In this document: positions 1-10,100 of the stretch, in pieces | How positions within the stretch are numbered: the first letter of the stretch is position 1 | Layout of the letters: every line of letters starts with the position of its first letter | Source: Hedera helix | Taxonomy: Eukaryota; Streptophyta; Magnoliopsida; Apiales; Araliaceae | DNA length: 64,000 nt | NCBI GenBank assembly: GCA_947179155.2 | Contig: OX359264.1 | Span: 6,897,501 to 6,961,500 of the forward strand | Reading direction: 5' to 3' | Notes under the pieces: model-generated | Databases searched by the model: none | What the model was told of the DNA's origin: nothing | Seen by the model: only the letters and a program-made list of their open reading frames with translations | Position numbers and translations under genes: made by a program

Positions 1-1618
1 CCTTTTATTTCCATGTATTAAATTGTGGGAATAACCTTACGGAGCGGATTGCCGCCTGTTGGTGAATAACCTTTCGTATTCATTCATTATTAATCTCTGA
101 GAATAACCTTACGGAGCGGATTGCCGCCTGTTTGGTGAATAACTCTTTGTACTCAAATTCTATTAAATTGTGGGAATAACCTTACGGAGCGGATTGCCGC
201 CTGTTTGGTGAATAACTCTTTGTACTCAAATCCTATTAAATTGTGGGAATAACCTTACGGAGCGGATTGCCGCCTGTTGGTGAATAACCTTTCGTATTCA
301 TTCATTATTAATCTCTGAGAATAACCTTACGGAGCGGATTGCCGCCTGTTTGGTGAATAACTCTTTGTACTCAAATTCTATTAAATTGTGGGAATAACCT
401 TACGGAGCGGTTTGCCGCCTGTTGGTGAATAACCCTTTGTATTAATTTCCTTCAGCTTTTGTTAATCAAACCTGCTACGGTAAGGGATATTATTTTCTTT
501 CATACTCCTAAATCGAAATTTATTATGGAACTATTGCTTCTATAATTCCTGAAAATATTATATGTTCCATAATAGTTGAACTTCATTATTTCAACTGAAC
601 CTTCCTATTTACGTGAACCTTTCTATTGAATTGTAACCGTTATTCTGAACTGTGGATCTTGAATTTCACTCCACATCATGTTGACAATTTGGACATTATT
701 TGAATCTGTACAAAGTAAACTTCCGATACTTATTGTTATCCTATTTCTTCTGTTCATCATTTATATCATTCTAATCATCCAAAAATCAAGCTGTTGTGAA
801 TATCTGTGGCCGGGGGCACAGATGTGATATATTTGTTGAACAGATGATAGGTTAAAGGCGATATAATAGGTTAAAGGCGATACATCTGTTCGGTGTCTTT
901 TATGGCACGTGGTGAATGTTCTCTTTGGCCCGTAGTGCAAAGATGAACTGTTGTTTGGTATGATTATGACCAAAGGCTGAATCTGGTATAATCATGACCG
1001 TTGGTGCTATATTGAATATCTTTGGCCCGTAGTACAAAGATGAACTGTTGATGTGCATGATTATGATCAGGAACTGTGAATTTGTATTATCTTGACTAAT
1101 GATATTTCAGATGATAAAAGTTGATGATGTTTTTCCTAAAAAGAGAACCGAGTGGACATTATAGTCTGCATTATTCTTCTAATAGATTGCTCATTCCGCT
1201 GCTATTATTGATCTGAACGTTGTTTAAGAATTTAACTGCAGTTTTTGATATAAACCTTGTAGTCTATTGTATTCTATCAAGAACTCAACTGTTGAAGACT
1301 AATGATAATTTATTCGTCATTATCTTAGTCATGATATTCTTTACTGGGCTATTTGAGCTCACCCTTTCTTTTGTTCCATTGTTTTTCAACAGGAGATGAA
1401 AACATAACAGGGTCTAGCCGGGGAATGGAGTGAGGGTCCGAGGAATAGCTATCATAGTCTTCACGTTTTGTAAAATAGTGTGGCAATAATAGTGAAGACT
1501 TAGTTGTGTATTATTATACACTGTATTGTTGTACGTTGTGCTTTGTTGTAATAATTTTGTTGTAGTATTTTGACGACTCAAGTTTGGGCTGTGTGGGCCC
1601 AGATTTGGGGGCGTCACA
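1..1618 (+). repeat. 5' LTR of element A (3' part only)
   Basis: Matches 6538-8155 base for base as far as can be read. It ends in the gypsy-type TCACA just before the primer binding site. Its missing part lies left of the window. Confidence 0.95.
13..440 (+). repeat. 72-bp tandem array in 5' LTR of element A
   Basis: Six copies of a unit whose core is ATAACCTTACGGAGCGG start at 31, 103, 175, 249, 321 and 394, a spacing of 72-74 bases. Each core is followed by TTGCCGCCTGTT and GGTGAATAAC. The array lies in the transcribed part of the LTR, downstream of the TATA box. The same array is in the 3' LTR at 6550-6977. Confidence 0.95.
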
Positions 1619-1620
1619 GT

Positions 1621-1632
1621 TGGTATCAGAGC
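1621..1632 (+). other. Primer binding site of element A (initiator tRNA-Met)
   Basis: TGGTATCAGAGC, the usual plant initiator-Met primer site, begins two bases after the LTR end. Confidence 0.9.
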
Positions 1633-1817
1633 TTAGGGATATGGTCTTTAATGGCGATCTGGGGTAGAACTAGGAGGGGAGAGACGAATAGAATCAGTCA
1701 CTAGTGTGTCCTACCTAAAATAGATTTTATTATCTAATGAGTCGATTTGAATGTAGGAACATGAAGTGATGAGTCAGTTTATTTGAACTAACATTTATTT
1801 TGTGACCACAGTTATGT

Positions 1818-2453
1818 ATGGCATCTGGAAATCAGGAGGTTAACTATGAAATGACCGAAACAAATGTAGCTGCAAAACAAGAGGCAACGAATAATCTTCT
1901 TACAAACTCAGAGTTGAATCATTTGCCTAAGGCAAAAATTATGCGTGTTCTATCCAGTAAGGATGAAGGTGAAAGTTCTGCTACAGTCGTTCCAGATCCA
2001 TTATTAGAAGCAATTAAAGGAAGTAATGAACTTGCGGAAATTATTGCCTTTAATTTACTCACTAATTGGGAGAGTCATATCACCTGGTTATGCTCTATAA
2101 CAAAGGATCATAATATATGGACTTTTCATATTAGTCTTTGGGATTTATGGTGTTCCAGCTATGAGTTTCAAGATTATTTAAAAATGATGTTTCTATACTT
2201 TTGGGCGTTACAATTTAAAGGAATTCAGGTTAAGTTAATCATTATCGTGGAAACTGCAGTCTATCGAAAATACTATTCTTACAGAAATCATTGGTACGTT
2301 ACTACTGATGAAGTTGAAGAATCCGAGAAACAGATCGTTAGAGAATTATTTAGTGGTATTCCCATGGTTGAAATACGTGAAGATCCGAATGAAGTACTCG
2401 GGATTCGATTTGACGATAACAGTCAAGAAACCGAAGGAGGTGATAACTGGTAA
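1818..2453 (+). CDS. Gag start fused in frame to an unidentified captured ORF (211 codons)
   Basis: The first ~31 codons (MASGNQEVNYEM...) are clearly the gag start of element B (MTFGNQEVNYGM...). From about base 1912 to 2430 the sequence has no counterpart in B, yet the reading frame stays open for another ~180 codons. The new part is rich in Trp and aromatic residues in its middle (WESHITWLCSI, IWTFHISLWDLW) and acidic at its end (TTDEVEESEKQ). I recognise no domain in it. It lacks the gag capsid region and both CCHC knuckles seen in B. It ends at TAA 22 bases inside the protease region, which is in the +1 frame, so the two frames overlap slightly. It could be a captured host or other mobile-element segment, or a chance open frame; its length and uninterrupted state argue mildly against chance. 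Confidence 0.7.
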   Translation: MASGNQEVNYEMTETNVAAKQEATNNLLTNSELNHLPKAKIMRVLSSKDEGESSATVVPDPLLEAIKGSNELAEIIAFNLLTNWESHITWLCSITKDHNIWTFHISLWDLWCSSYEFQDYLKMMFLYFWALQFKGIQVKLIIIVETAVYRKYYSYRNHWYVTTDEVEESEKQIVRELFSGIPMVEIREDPNEVLGIRFDDNSQETEGGDNW

Positions 2454-3096
2454 GCTATTCATAAATTCTCGTGAATTCTACGCTCTGTTAGATACTGGCT
2501 CTACCCATTCTTTTATCTCACCTGTATGTGCTCAACGTTTAAATTTGACTTCTGAAAACTTAAATCTTGTCTTATCAGTTGAAACCTCATTGGGAGAAAT
2601 ACCTATTACATCTACTGTCTATAAATCTTGTCTAGTTCAAATCAACAACCTCACAGTACCTGTTGACCTTATTTCTTTGGAGATGCATGAATTTGATGTG
2701 ATTCTAGGAATTGATTGGTTGACTACCCATCATGCTAAAATTGATTGTTTTCATAAGATTATTAGTTTTTATATTCCTAATCAACCTTTCATGCAAATTC
2801 AAGCAACTAAACCATTGAAATCTATAACTGTTATTTCTAGCCATAAAGTCATTCGTTTATTGAAAAACGGATGTCAAGCCTTTTTAGCTCATGTCACTGA
2901 TTTGAACAAAAATACGTCAAACTTGAATGATATTTCCGTTGTTAATGAGTTTTCTGACGTTTTTCCTGATGAACTTCCTGGCTTATCCCCAAACCGAGAA
3001 ATTGAATTCTGTATCGATCTTGAACCCGATACTAAGCCCTTTTCTAAAGTCCCATACCAAATGGCTCCCATAGAACACCAAGAGTTGAAAGTTTAA
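2431..3096 (+). pseudogene. Element A protease and start of the RT linker (pol fragment)
   Basis: From the common junction GAGGTGATAAC the frame matches the pol protein of element B. It has the retropepsin motif ALLDTGSTHSFIS, the flap-side motif VILGIDWLTTHHAKID, and the linker before reverse transcriptase (EFCIDLEPDTKP). It ends at a TAA (3094-3096) where B continues into reverse transcriptase. The catalytic Asp of DTGS is present. The upstream boundary is set by the junction with the captured segment; the frame has no obvious start of its own, so expression would need frameshifting or reinitiation. Confidence 0.85.
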
Positions 3097-3411
3097 TTAC
3101 TAGATATCGGTATCATTCATTCTAGTACAAAACTTATATCGAGCGAGGAATACGAGAAGAGTTTTCAAGAACTCAAGAGGAGACTTGTTTCAGCTCCTGT
3201 TCTGACCATTCCAATCAGGATCAGGAGAATTCGTTATAGCGATGCTTCAGGCAAAGGTCTAGGTTGTGTCCTTATGCAACATGGAAAGGTTGTAGCTTAT
3301 GCCTCTCGACAACTCAAAGATTATGAGAAAAATTATCCTACTCATGATCTAGAGTTGGCAGCAGTCGTTTTCGCGTTGAAGATCTGGAGACACTACTTGT
3401 ACGGATAAAAG
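3097..3411 (+). pseudogene. Element A deletion junction and broken RNase H start
   Basis: After about 30 bases matching the pre-RT linker of B, the sequence jumps near 3128-3132 to the segment that in B lies ~690 bp further on (28217 onward). The catalytic core of reverse transcriptase (FIDD region) is absent. The RNase H start is recognisable (SDASGKGLGCVLMQH) but small indels surround it, and TAA at 3406-3408 stands where B has GAA. Confidence 0.85.
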
Positions 3412-5181
3412 GTGGATATCTATACGGATCATAAAAGTCTCAAGTATTTCTTCACCCAGAAGGAACTCAACATGCGACAACGACGTTGGCTTGAGCTATT
3501 GAAGGATTACGACCACACAATCCAGTATCACCCGAGAAAGGCAAACGTTGTAGCTGACGCTTTGAGCAGAAGATCTTATGCGAGTACAAGTGCACTGCTG
3601 ACAACACAAAAGTGTATTTTGTACGACTTGCAAAAGATGGAGATAGAGCTAAAGACACCAGGGACCCACTCAAAGATTGCTCACGTGCGAGTAGAACCAG
3701 CTTTAATGGATAAAATTAAAGCTGCTCAAGCTACCGATCCGGAACTGATGAACATGATGAAGAAAGTACAAGAAGGTGTCATCCCCGAAGCAAGAATCGA
3801 CGAGACAGGAATACTTCGAGTTAACTCTCGACTCTGTGTTCCTAACGATCCTGAATTGAAGCATAAAATCATGATGGAGGCACACAACACGCCATTTGCA
3901 ATCCACCCAGGAGGTACCAAGATGTATCGAGATCTTCGACATACATTTTGGTGGAACAATATGAAAAGGGAGATTGCAGAGTTTATCTCAAGGTGCCTAA
4001 CTTGTCAACGTGTCGAGGCAGAGCATCAAGTACCTAAGGGTTCATTACAACCACTTGAGGTTCCCGAATGGAAGTGGGAACACATCAATATGGATTTCGT
4101 GACGGGTCTTCCCAAAGTTTCTCAAGGCTTAGATGCAATTTGGGTCATCGTAGATAGATTGACCAAATCCGCTCATTTCTTGCCTATACGAGAAAACTTT
4201 TCACTTGAACGTCTTGCCGGTATGTACATAAATGAAATCGTGAGACTGCATGGCATGCCAGTTTCCATAGTTTCTGATCGAGATCCTAGATTCACTTCAC
4301 GCTTTTGGATCAGTCTACAAAAAGCTATGGGCACTGAACTACGTTTTAGTTCTGCATACCATCCTCAAACGGACGGACAATCGGAAAGGACGATCCAGAC
4401 CCTCGAAGATCTTTTGAGACTTTGCGTACTAGATTTCAAAGGAAGTTGGGATAAGTACTTGCCATTGGTGGAATTTTCCTACAACAACAGTTACCAAGCA
4501 AGTATAGGTATGGCTCCATTCGAGGCTTTGTATGGAAGGAAGTGTCGCTCTCCAATATGTTGGAATGAGGTAGGAGAAGCAAAATTGTTGGGACCCGAGT
4601 TGGTACGCTTGATGACCGAAAAGATCCAAATGATCCGACAACGAATACAGACCGCACAAGAACGACAAAAGAGTTATGCTGATCTTCATCGGAGAGACGA
4701 AAGTTTCAACGTCGGAGATCATGTATTCTTACGTGTTTCTCCATGGAAAGGGGTTACGAGATTCGGAAAGAGAGGAAAGCTTAACCCTCGATTTATTGGC
4801 CCATTTGAAATCCTCGATCGAATAGGAACCGTAGCCTACAGACTAGCCCTACCACCAAGTATGTCTCGCATCCATAACGTTTTTCACATATCTATGTTAC
4901 GTAAATATGTGAAGGACCCAAACCACGTCATTGAGTTAGAACCAGACGTTATAGCAGAGGATTTAACATACGAGGAGGTACCTGTTAAGATCCTGGATAA
5001 GAAGAAGCAGATCCTACGCTCAAAGGTTATACCTCAAGTTAAGGTTTTATGGAGGAACCAAGATACTGAGGAAATGACCTGGGAGCTAGAATCTGAGATG
5101 AAATCTAAGTATCCTTACCTCTTCGATATGTCAGGTACGTCAATTTCGGGGACGAAATTTCATAAGGAGGGGAGGTTGTAA
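3412..5181 (+). CDS. Element A RNase H (C-terminal part) and integrase with chromodomain-like tail
   Basis: The 589-codon open frame has RNase H end (YTDHKSLKYFF, NVVADALSRR), the integrase zinc-binding region (HPGGTKMY ... CLTCQR), and an integrase core with all three catalytic acidic positions: MDFVTGLP, SDRDPRF and PQTDGQSERT. The C-terminal tail (QVKVLWRNQDTEEMTWE) is typical of Tekay/Del-like chromoviruses. The first codon is GTG, right after the stop at 3406, so this is the open remainder of pol and not an independent gene. The stop codon TAA overlaps the first bases of the 3' LTR, as in element B. It retains the residues that B has lost in integrase. Confidence 0.88.
   Translation: MDIYTDHKSLKYFFTQKELNMRQRRWLELLKDYDHTIQYHPRKANVVADALSRRSYASTSALLTTQKCILYDLQKMEIELKTPGTHSKIAHVRVEPALMDKIKAAQATDPELMNMMKKVQEGVIPEARIDETGILRVNSRLCVPNDPELKHKIMMEAHNTPFAIHPGGTKMYRDLRHTFWWNNMKREIAEFISRCLTCQRVEAEHQVPKGSLQPLEVPEWKWEHINMDFVTGLPKVSQGLDAIWVIVDRLTKSAHFLPIRENFSLERLAGMYINEIVRLHGMPVSIVSDRDPRFTSRFWISLQKAMGTELRFSSAYHPQTDGQSERTIQTLEDLLRLCVLDFKGSWDKYLPLVEFSYNNSYQASIGMAPFEALYGRKCRSPICWNEVGEAKLLGPELVRLMTEKIQMIRQRIQTAQERQKSYADLHRRDESFNVGDHVFLRVSPWKGVTRFGKRGKLNPRFIGPFEILDRIGTVAYRLALPPSMSRIHNVFHISMLRKYVKDPNHVIELEPDVIAEDLTYEEVPVKILDKKKQILRSKVIPQVKVLWRNQDTEEMTWELESEMKSKYPYLFDMSGTSISGTKFHKEGRL
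5163..5176 (+). other. Polypurine tract of element A
   Basis: AAGGAGGGGAGGT directly precedes the LTR start TGTAAGACC, the position for plus-strand priming. Element B has the same tract. Confidence 0.88.
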
Positions 5182-5589
5182 GACCCCGAATTTTATGAAA
5201 TACAAAATTTAATTTTTCTTCATATAGATTTTTTTTTTAAAAAGTAAGTGGTTAAATCGATAAAGTTAAAAGTTAAGGATGTTATGTGCAAATTTTATTT
5301 TGTCGGACAATATTCGCTTTGTCGGGGAATATTCGTTTGGTCGGGGAATATTCGTTTGGTCCGACGGCGCCGAAATAACAAATTATTGGTGGACCCCACA
5401 ACGGAATATTTGTCGGATATAGAAAACGACAGAAATAACCTTTTTAAATAAAAATAGTCAACGGAACTGTTAAAATACCGGTGATAAAAGAATAGTAGCA
5501 TACGGTAGTTATTGGTATTTTCTGTAGCACTCGGTACTCTACAGTAACACACGGTATTGCATAGTGTCTCATATTTTTGGTCTGATAAT

Positions 5590-5860
5590 TGACACCGTAA
5601 CTGTTACGCATCATTTCATCGATAATTGTCACTGCATAATATTTTATATTATCAATTCAATAATTGTTGTTACACAGTATTTTGCATTATTGATTTAATA
5701 ATTGTCATTACACTGTATTTTATATCATTGAGTCAATAATTGTTGTTGCACTGTGTTTAAAATTATTGAACCTAATAATTGTCACAGTAACATATGCACA
5801 GTAATTCACATTATTGAATCAATAATTGTCATTACACAGTAATGTATGCTTTATTTTACA
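5590..5860 (+). repeat. Degenerate ~50-bp repeats in the LTR U3 (AATAATTGT family)
   Basis: Six loosely conserved units share AATAATTGT, then a CACAGTATTTT-like stretch, then CATTATTGA. The same block occurs at about 23930-24110, 30700-30890 and 52040-52215 in the other LTRs of the family. Confidence 0.75.
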
Positions 5861-5988
5861 TTATTGTTATCTCTATTATGATGTTATTTAAACAGTTGTA
5901 TTTCATTAATTTATTGACTTGATATCTAAGAGCTAACTATACTGTATTTATAACAATTAGTCATAATAATTGAATTGATAAAGTTATT

Positions 5989-6210
5989 TGTTTATAATAT
6001 AAAGTTAGGTGATTATTAGGTGATATGAAATGAATGGTGTAGATTAAAGTGTGAATTATTGTTGAATAATTAAATTGATTTGTTTATAATATAAAGTTAG
6101 GTGATTATTAGGTGATATGAGATGAATGGTGTAGATTAAAGATAATATAATATTTGAAATGGATGGTGTAGATTAAAAGATGATCTTTAAATGAATGGTT
6201 TAGATTAAAT
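5989..6210 (+). repeat. Promoter-proximal repeats unique to element A LTR
   Basis: A segment starting TGTTTATAATATAAAG and running through ATGAATGGTGTAGATTAAAG occurs at 5989-6050 and again at 6081-6141 (period 92). Two further partial copies of the GATGGTGTAGATTAAA core follow at about 6160 and 6191. They lie just upstream of the TATA box, where LTR enhancers usually are. They are absent from the B and solo LTRs. Confidence 0.8.
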
Positions 6211-6229
6211 GAATGATAAGATTTTTGGC

Positions 6230-6237
6230 TATAAATA
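6230..6237 (+). promoter_or_regulatory. TATA box of element A 3' LTR
   Basis: TATAAATA in the context GGCTATAAATAGAAGCC, followed about 45 bases on by a pyrimidine-rich leader (TTCTTTCTTTCTCTCTC). It is at the same relative place as the TATA boxes of the related LTRs. Confidence 0.75.
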
Positions 6238-6549
6238 GAAGCCTTAACTTAAGGATTTTTCATAAACTTCCTTACTTGTTCTTTCTTTCTCTCTCTAAAT
6301 ACTTCTTGTGAAAGTTCTCTCTAAGTGTGCTTAAGTCATCTTGAGTATTTGTGAAGATCTATAAGTATACGTGTACTGTTCAAGTTAATCAACCTCATTT
6401 AAATCAATATCCAGTCACGTGTTACGGTAAGGGATACCATCTTTTTCATCTTCCATTATTCAAACATACTATGGTAAGGGATTATCATTATTTGATTCTC
6501 GATAATAATATTGTTTCTTCCTTACTCATAAGACGTGCCTTTTATTTCC

Positions 6550-6977
6550 ATGTATTAAATTGTGGGAATAACCTTACGGAGCGGATTGCCGCCTGTTGGT
6601 GAATAACCTTTCGTATTCATTCATTATTAATCTCTGAGAATAACCTTACGGAGCGGATTGCCGCCTGTTTGGTGAATAACTCTTTGTACTCAAATTCTAT
6701 TAAATTGTGGGAATAACCTTACGGAGCGGATTGCCGCCTGTTTGGTGAATAACTCTTTGTACTCAAATCCTATTAAATTGTGGGAATAACCTTACGGAGC
6801 GGATTGCCGCCTGTTGGTGAATAACCTTTCGTATTCATTCATTATTAATCTCTGAGAATAACCTTACGGAGCGGATTGCCGCCTGTTTGGTGAATAACTC
6901 TTTGTACTCAAATTCTATTAAATTGTGGGAATAACCTTACGGAGCGGTTTGCCGCCTGTTGGTGAATAACCCTTTGT
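6550..6977 (+). repeat. 72-bp tandem array in 3' LTR of element A
   Basis: Second copy of the six-unit array, displaced by 6537 bases from the one in the 5' LTR, starting about 320 bases downstream of the TATA box. Confidence 0.95.
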
Positions 6978-8155
6978 ATTAATTTCCTTCAGCTTTTGTT
7001 AATCAAACCTGCTACGGTAAGGGATATTATTTTCTTTCATACTCCTAAATCGAAATTTATTATGGAACTATTGCTTCTATAATTCCTGAAAATATTATAT
7101 GTTCCATAATAGTTGAACTTCATTATTTCAACTGAACCTTCCTATTTACGTGAACCTTTCTATTGAATTGTAACCGTTATTCTGAACTGTGGATCTTGAA
7201 TTTCACTCCACATCATGTTGACAATTTGGACATTATTTGAATCTGTACAAAGTAAACTTCCGATACTTATTGTTATCCTATTTCTTCTGTTCATCATTTA
7301 TATCATTCTAATCATCCAAAAATCAAGCTGTTGTGAATATCTGTGGCCGGGGGCACAGATGTGATATATTTGTTGAACAGATGATAGGTTAAAGGCGATA
7401 TAATAGGTTAAAGGCGATACATCTGTTCGGTGTCTTTTATGGCACGTGGTGAATGTTCTCTTTGGCCCGTAGTGCAAAGATGAACTGTTGTTTGGTATGA
7501 TTATGACCAAAGGCTGAATCTGGTATAATCATGACCGTTGGTGCTATATTGAATATCTTTGGCCCGTAGTACAAAGATGAACTGTTGATGTGCATGATTA
7601 TGATCAGGAACTGTGAATTTGTATTATCTTGACTAATGATATTTCAGATGATAAAAGTTGATGATGTTTTTCCTAAAAAGAGAACCGAGTGGACATTATA
7701 GTCTGCATTATTCTTCTAATAGATTGCTCATTCCGCTGCTATTATTGATCTGAACGTTGTTTAAGAATTTAACTGCAGTTTTTGATATAAACCTTGTAGT
7801 CTATTGTATTCTATCAAGAACTCAACTGTTGAAGACTAATGATAATTTATTCGTCATTATCTTAGTCATGATATTCTTTACTGGGCTATTTGAGCTCACC
7901 CTTTCTTTTGTTCCATTGTTTTTCAACAGGAGATGAAAACATAACAGGGTCTAGCCGGGGAATGGAGTGAGGGTCCGAGGAATAGCTATCATAGTCTTCA
8001 CGTTTTGTAAAATAGTGTGGCAATAATAGTGAAGACTTAGTTGTGTATTATTATACACTGTATTGTTGTACGTTGTGCTTTGTTGTAATAATTTTGTTGT
8101 AGTATTTTGACGACTCAAGTTTGGGCTGTGTGGGCCCAGATTTGGGGGCGTCACA

Positions 8156-10100
8156 GTTGTGATCATTTTTGCGAATAAACCTTTATTTGCAGTTAAAGAA
8201 GAATTAACAGAAGAATATTGCTGTAAAGAAACGAAGTTAGATTAGGTAGCATGTAATTATCGTTTTCCTTAATTATAATGAATTAAGTCAGAATGACTAA
8301 TTGTAATAGAAGTTAATTGAATTATGAATAAAAGATTATTCTTTTGATAATGAAATGTGGTGTTATTTATTTTTTAAAGTTTAATAAAGGTTATGAAATA
8401 GATGAGTTCATTAGTAAATAAAGATATACATCTAAGTGAGAGTATTGATAATACAGACTGATCCTGTTATTACTGATACTGTGAATTTCAGATGTACATA
8501 TTTTATGAAATGATGGAAGACCTTTAGGATTAAAATGAGAACTTTGTTTATAAAACTGTTTGTCTAAATAAGGGCATTGGTAATACTGATTGATCCTGTT
8601 ATTATTGATACTCTGAATTTTAGCTAGATAAGATTTATAAATAAGGTACCATCTATACTTATAATGATTTAGCATTTAAAATGAGCTGTATACTTTACAT
8701 TTAATGTTGTAAATTATATGATAGAAAGTTAGTAGATAATAATTACTTGAAGCTAGTTTGTATCGGATGTTTAAATTTTTAGAGATTAGTACTATATTGA
8801 TAAAGAACTATACATCTGAATGGGGTGTTAAATGATATTGGGAGTTCTGTAAGAACCAGGATTATTTGATTAGGCGCTGGTAAGGTTCCATCTTTACCGG
8901 AAGGCCTCCTCCGTTCCAAGAACAATCTTATTATTTAATACTGTGAATTTCGGATAGGTAGGGATTATCAATATGAAGAGATGTCTATTATTTATGAAAC
9001 TACGAATCCAAGTGAAGGTATTTTGTACATTGAACGTTCTGACTAAGAAATGAGGTTAGGTCATCTAATTTGGAGCCAACATTTATTTATCTTTGTTGGA
9101 AAGGCCCCTCAGGACTGGGAACAATCTCTTGTGCCGGTACTGTGAATCTTAGATAGATAGATGTTATCAATGATGGAACATCTATCTTAGAGTTGATAGA
9201 TGTTATAAATGATAAGTTTTTTTTTTTTCCAGAAAACTTAGAAGGAAGCAAAGTTCGATAAATAAGGTGTTATTTGTAATCATGGATGTAAGTGACAAAA
9301 TAATGTCAAAACATGAGGATGATTTAAGTTACAATTCATGGAATAGATGTAAAGTAATTAATGAAATGTTTGTAATAGACTAGTTAAACTAATAGTCTTA
9401 TTGGTAGATGTTATGAAAGAAAATGCACAAAGTCTGTTGTAGCAAATACGGGAATTTTGGGACGTTACACATTTAATTTTAATTAGATAGTTACTTTAAT
9501 AAATTATAAACTAGAAGGTGGAATGTTACAAGGAAAGGAAGTAGGTGGTCATAGCAAACTTCCAAAAAAATTGGACAAATTGTTGATTGAAATGGATTTG
9601 AATTAGTATGAATGCGGCAAATTCATTCTATAAGACAAAATAATAAGGATGAGTGTATATGCACAACTCCAAACACAATTTAGAACACTACATTTTGATC
9701 TCAACCATTGAAAGATAGAGCTTAACAAGAAAATCCGTGTCAGGTCCCATTTTTTAATGGTTAAAATATACGTAATGTTTGGTTGTAGTGTGTATAAAAT
9801 TGTCCAAATAATAATTAAAAAAAGATGAAGGTTGGGTCATGTTTCATTTATAAAACATTGATGGGGTGCCCAAATCACATATATACATAAAATAATAGTA
9901 AATTACTATAATGAATCAATTGATTATGATACAAAAAAAAACAAAAAAAAAAACACTCAATATATCCTCCTAATTAAAGATTAGTATCACCTAATCAACC
10001 ACAAACTCATTATTGGGTTGGGTTAATTGACTTTAATATAATCATATATTCATAGATCAAATAAGCACAAAAATAAATTTTAAAAAAATGAAATCCGAAT
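8156..10100. other. AT-rich spacer with degenerate dispersed repeats; no gene seen
   Basis: No coding region is supported. A motif around TACTGTGAATTTC recurs near 8480, 8612, 8940 and 9145, each time preceded by AATC or GATC and CTTATT-like sequence. Near 9450-9468 the sequence TTTTGGGACGTTACAC resembles the end of a gypsy LTR, so part of 8156-9468 may be a decayed solo LTR. The remainder shows nothing recognisable. Confidence 0.5.

Larger units (their letters stand above)
1..8155 (+). mobile_element. Element A: non-autonomous Ty3/gypsy (Tekay/Del-like chromovirus) LTR retrotransposon, 5' end outside window
   Basis: Two copies of one LTR (offset 6537 bases, no difference noticed by eye over the 1618 shared bases) flank a short internal region with an initiator-Met primer binding site, a gag start, protease, RNase H, integrase and a polypurine tract. 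The gene order PR-RH-IN and the integrase C-terminal tail place it in Ty3/gypsy, Tekay/Del-like clade. The 3' LTR is 2979 bp, so about 1361 bp of the 5' LTR lie left of the window. Most of gag is replaced by unrelated sequence, and about 690 bp of reverse transcriptase are deleted relative to element B. Identical LTRs imply recent insertion, so the element was probably copied with enzymes supplied in trans. The left target duplication cannot be seen; the right flank begins GTTGT. Confidence 0.93.
5177..8155 (+). repeat. 3' LTR of element A (2979 bp, complete)
   Basis: It starts TGTAAGACCCCG and ends GGGGGCGTCACA. 5177-5860 and 6389-8155 are homologous to the LTRs of element B, but 5861-6388, which contains the promoter, is largely different. 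It lacks the 280-bp intron-like block found in B and in the solo LTR; the corresponding joint is 6383/6384. Confidence 0.95.

Noticed and set aside
13..440. Regular 72-bp repeats looked at first like a CRISPR array
   Set aside because: The window is plant DNA, the units are tandem with conserved spacers, and the array is part of both LTRs of element A.
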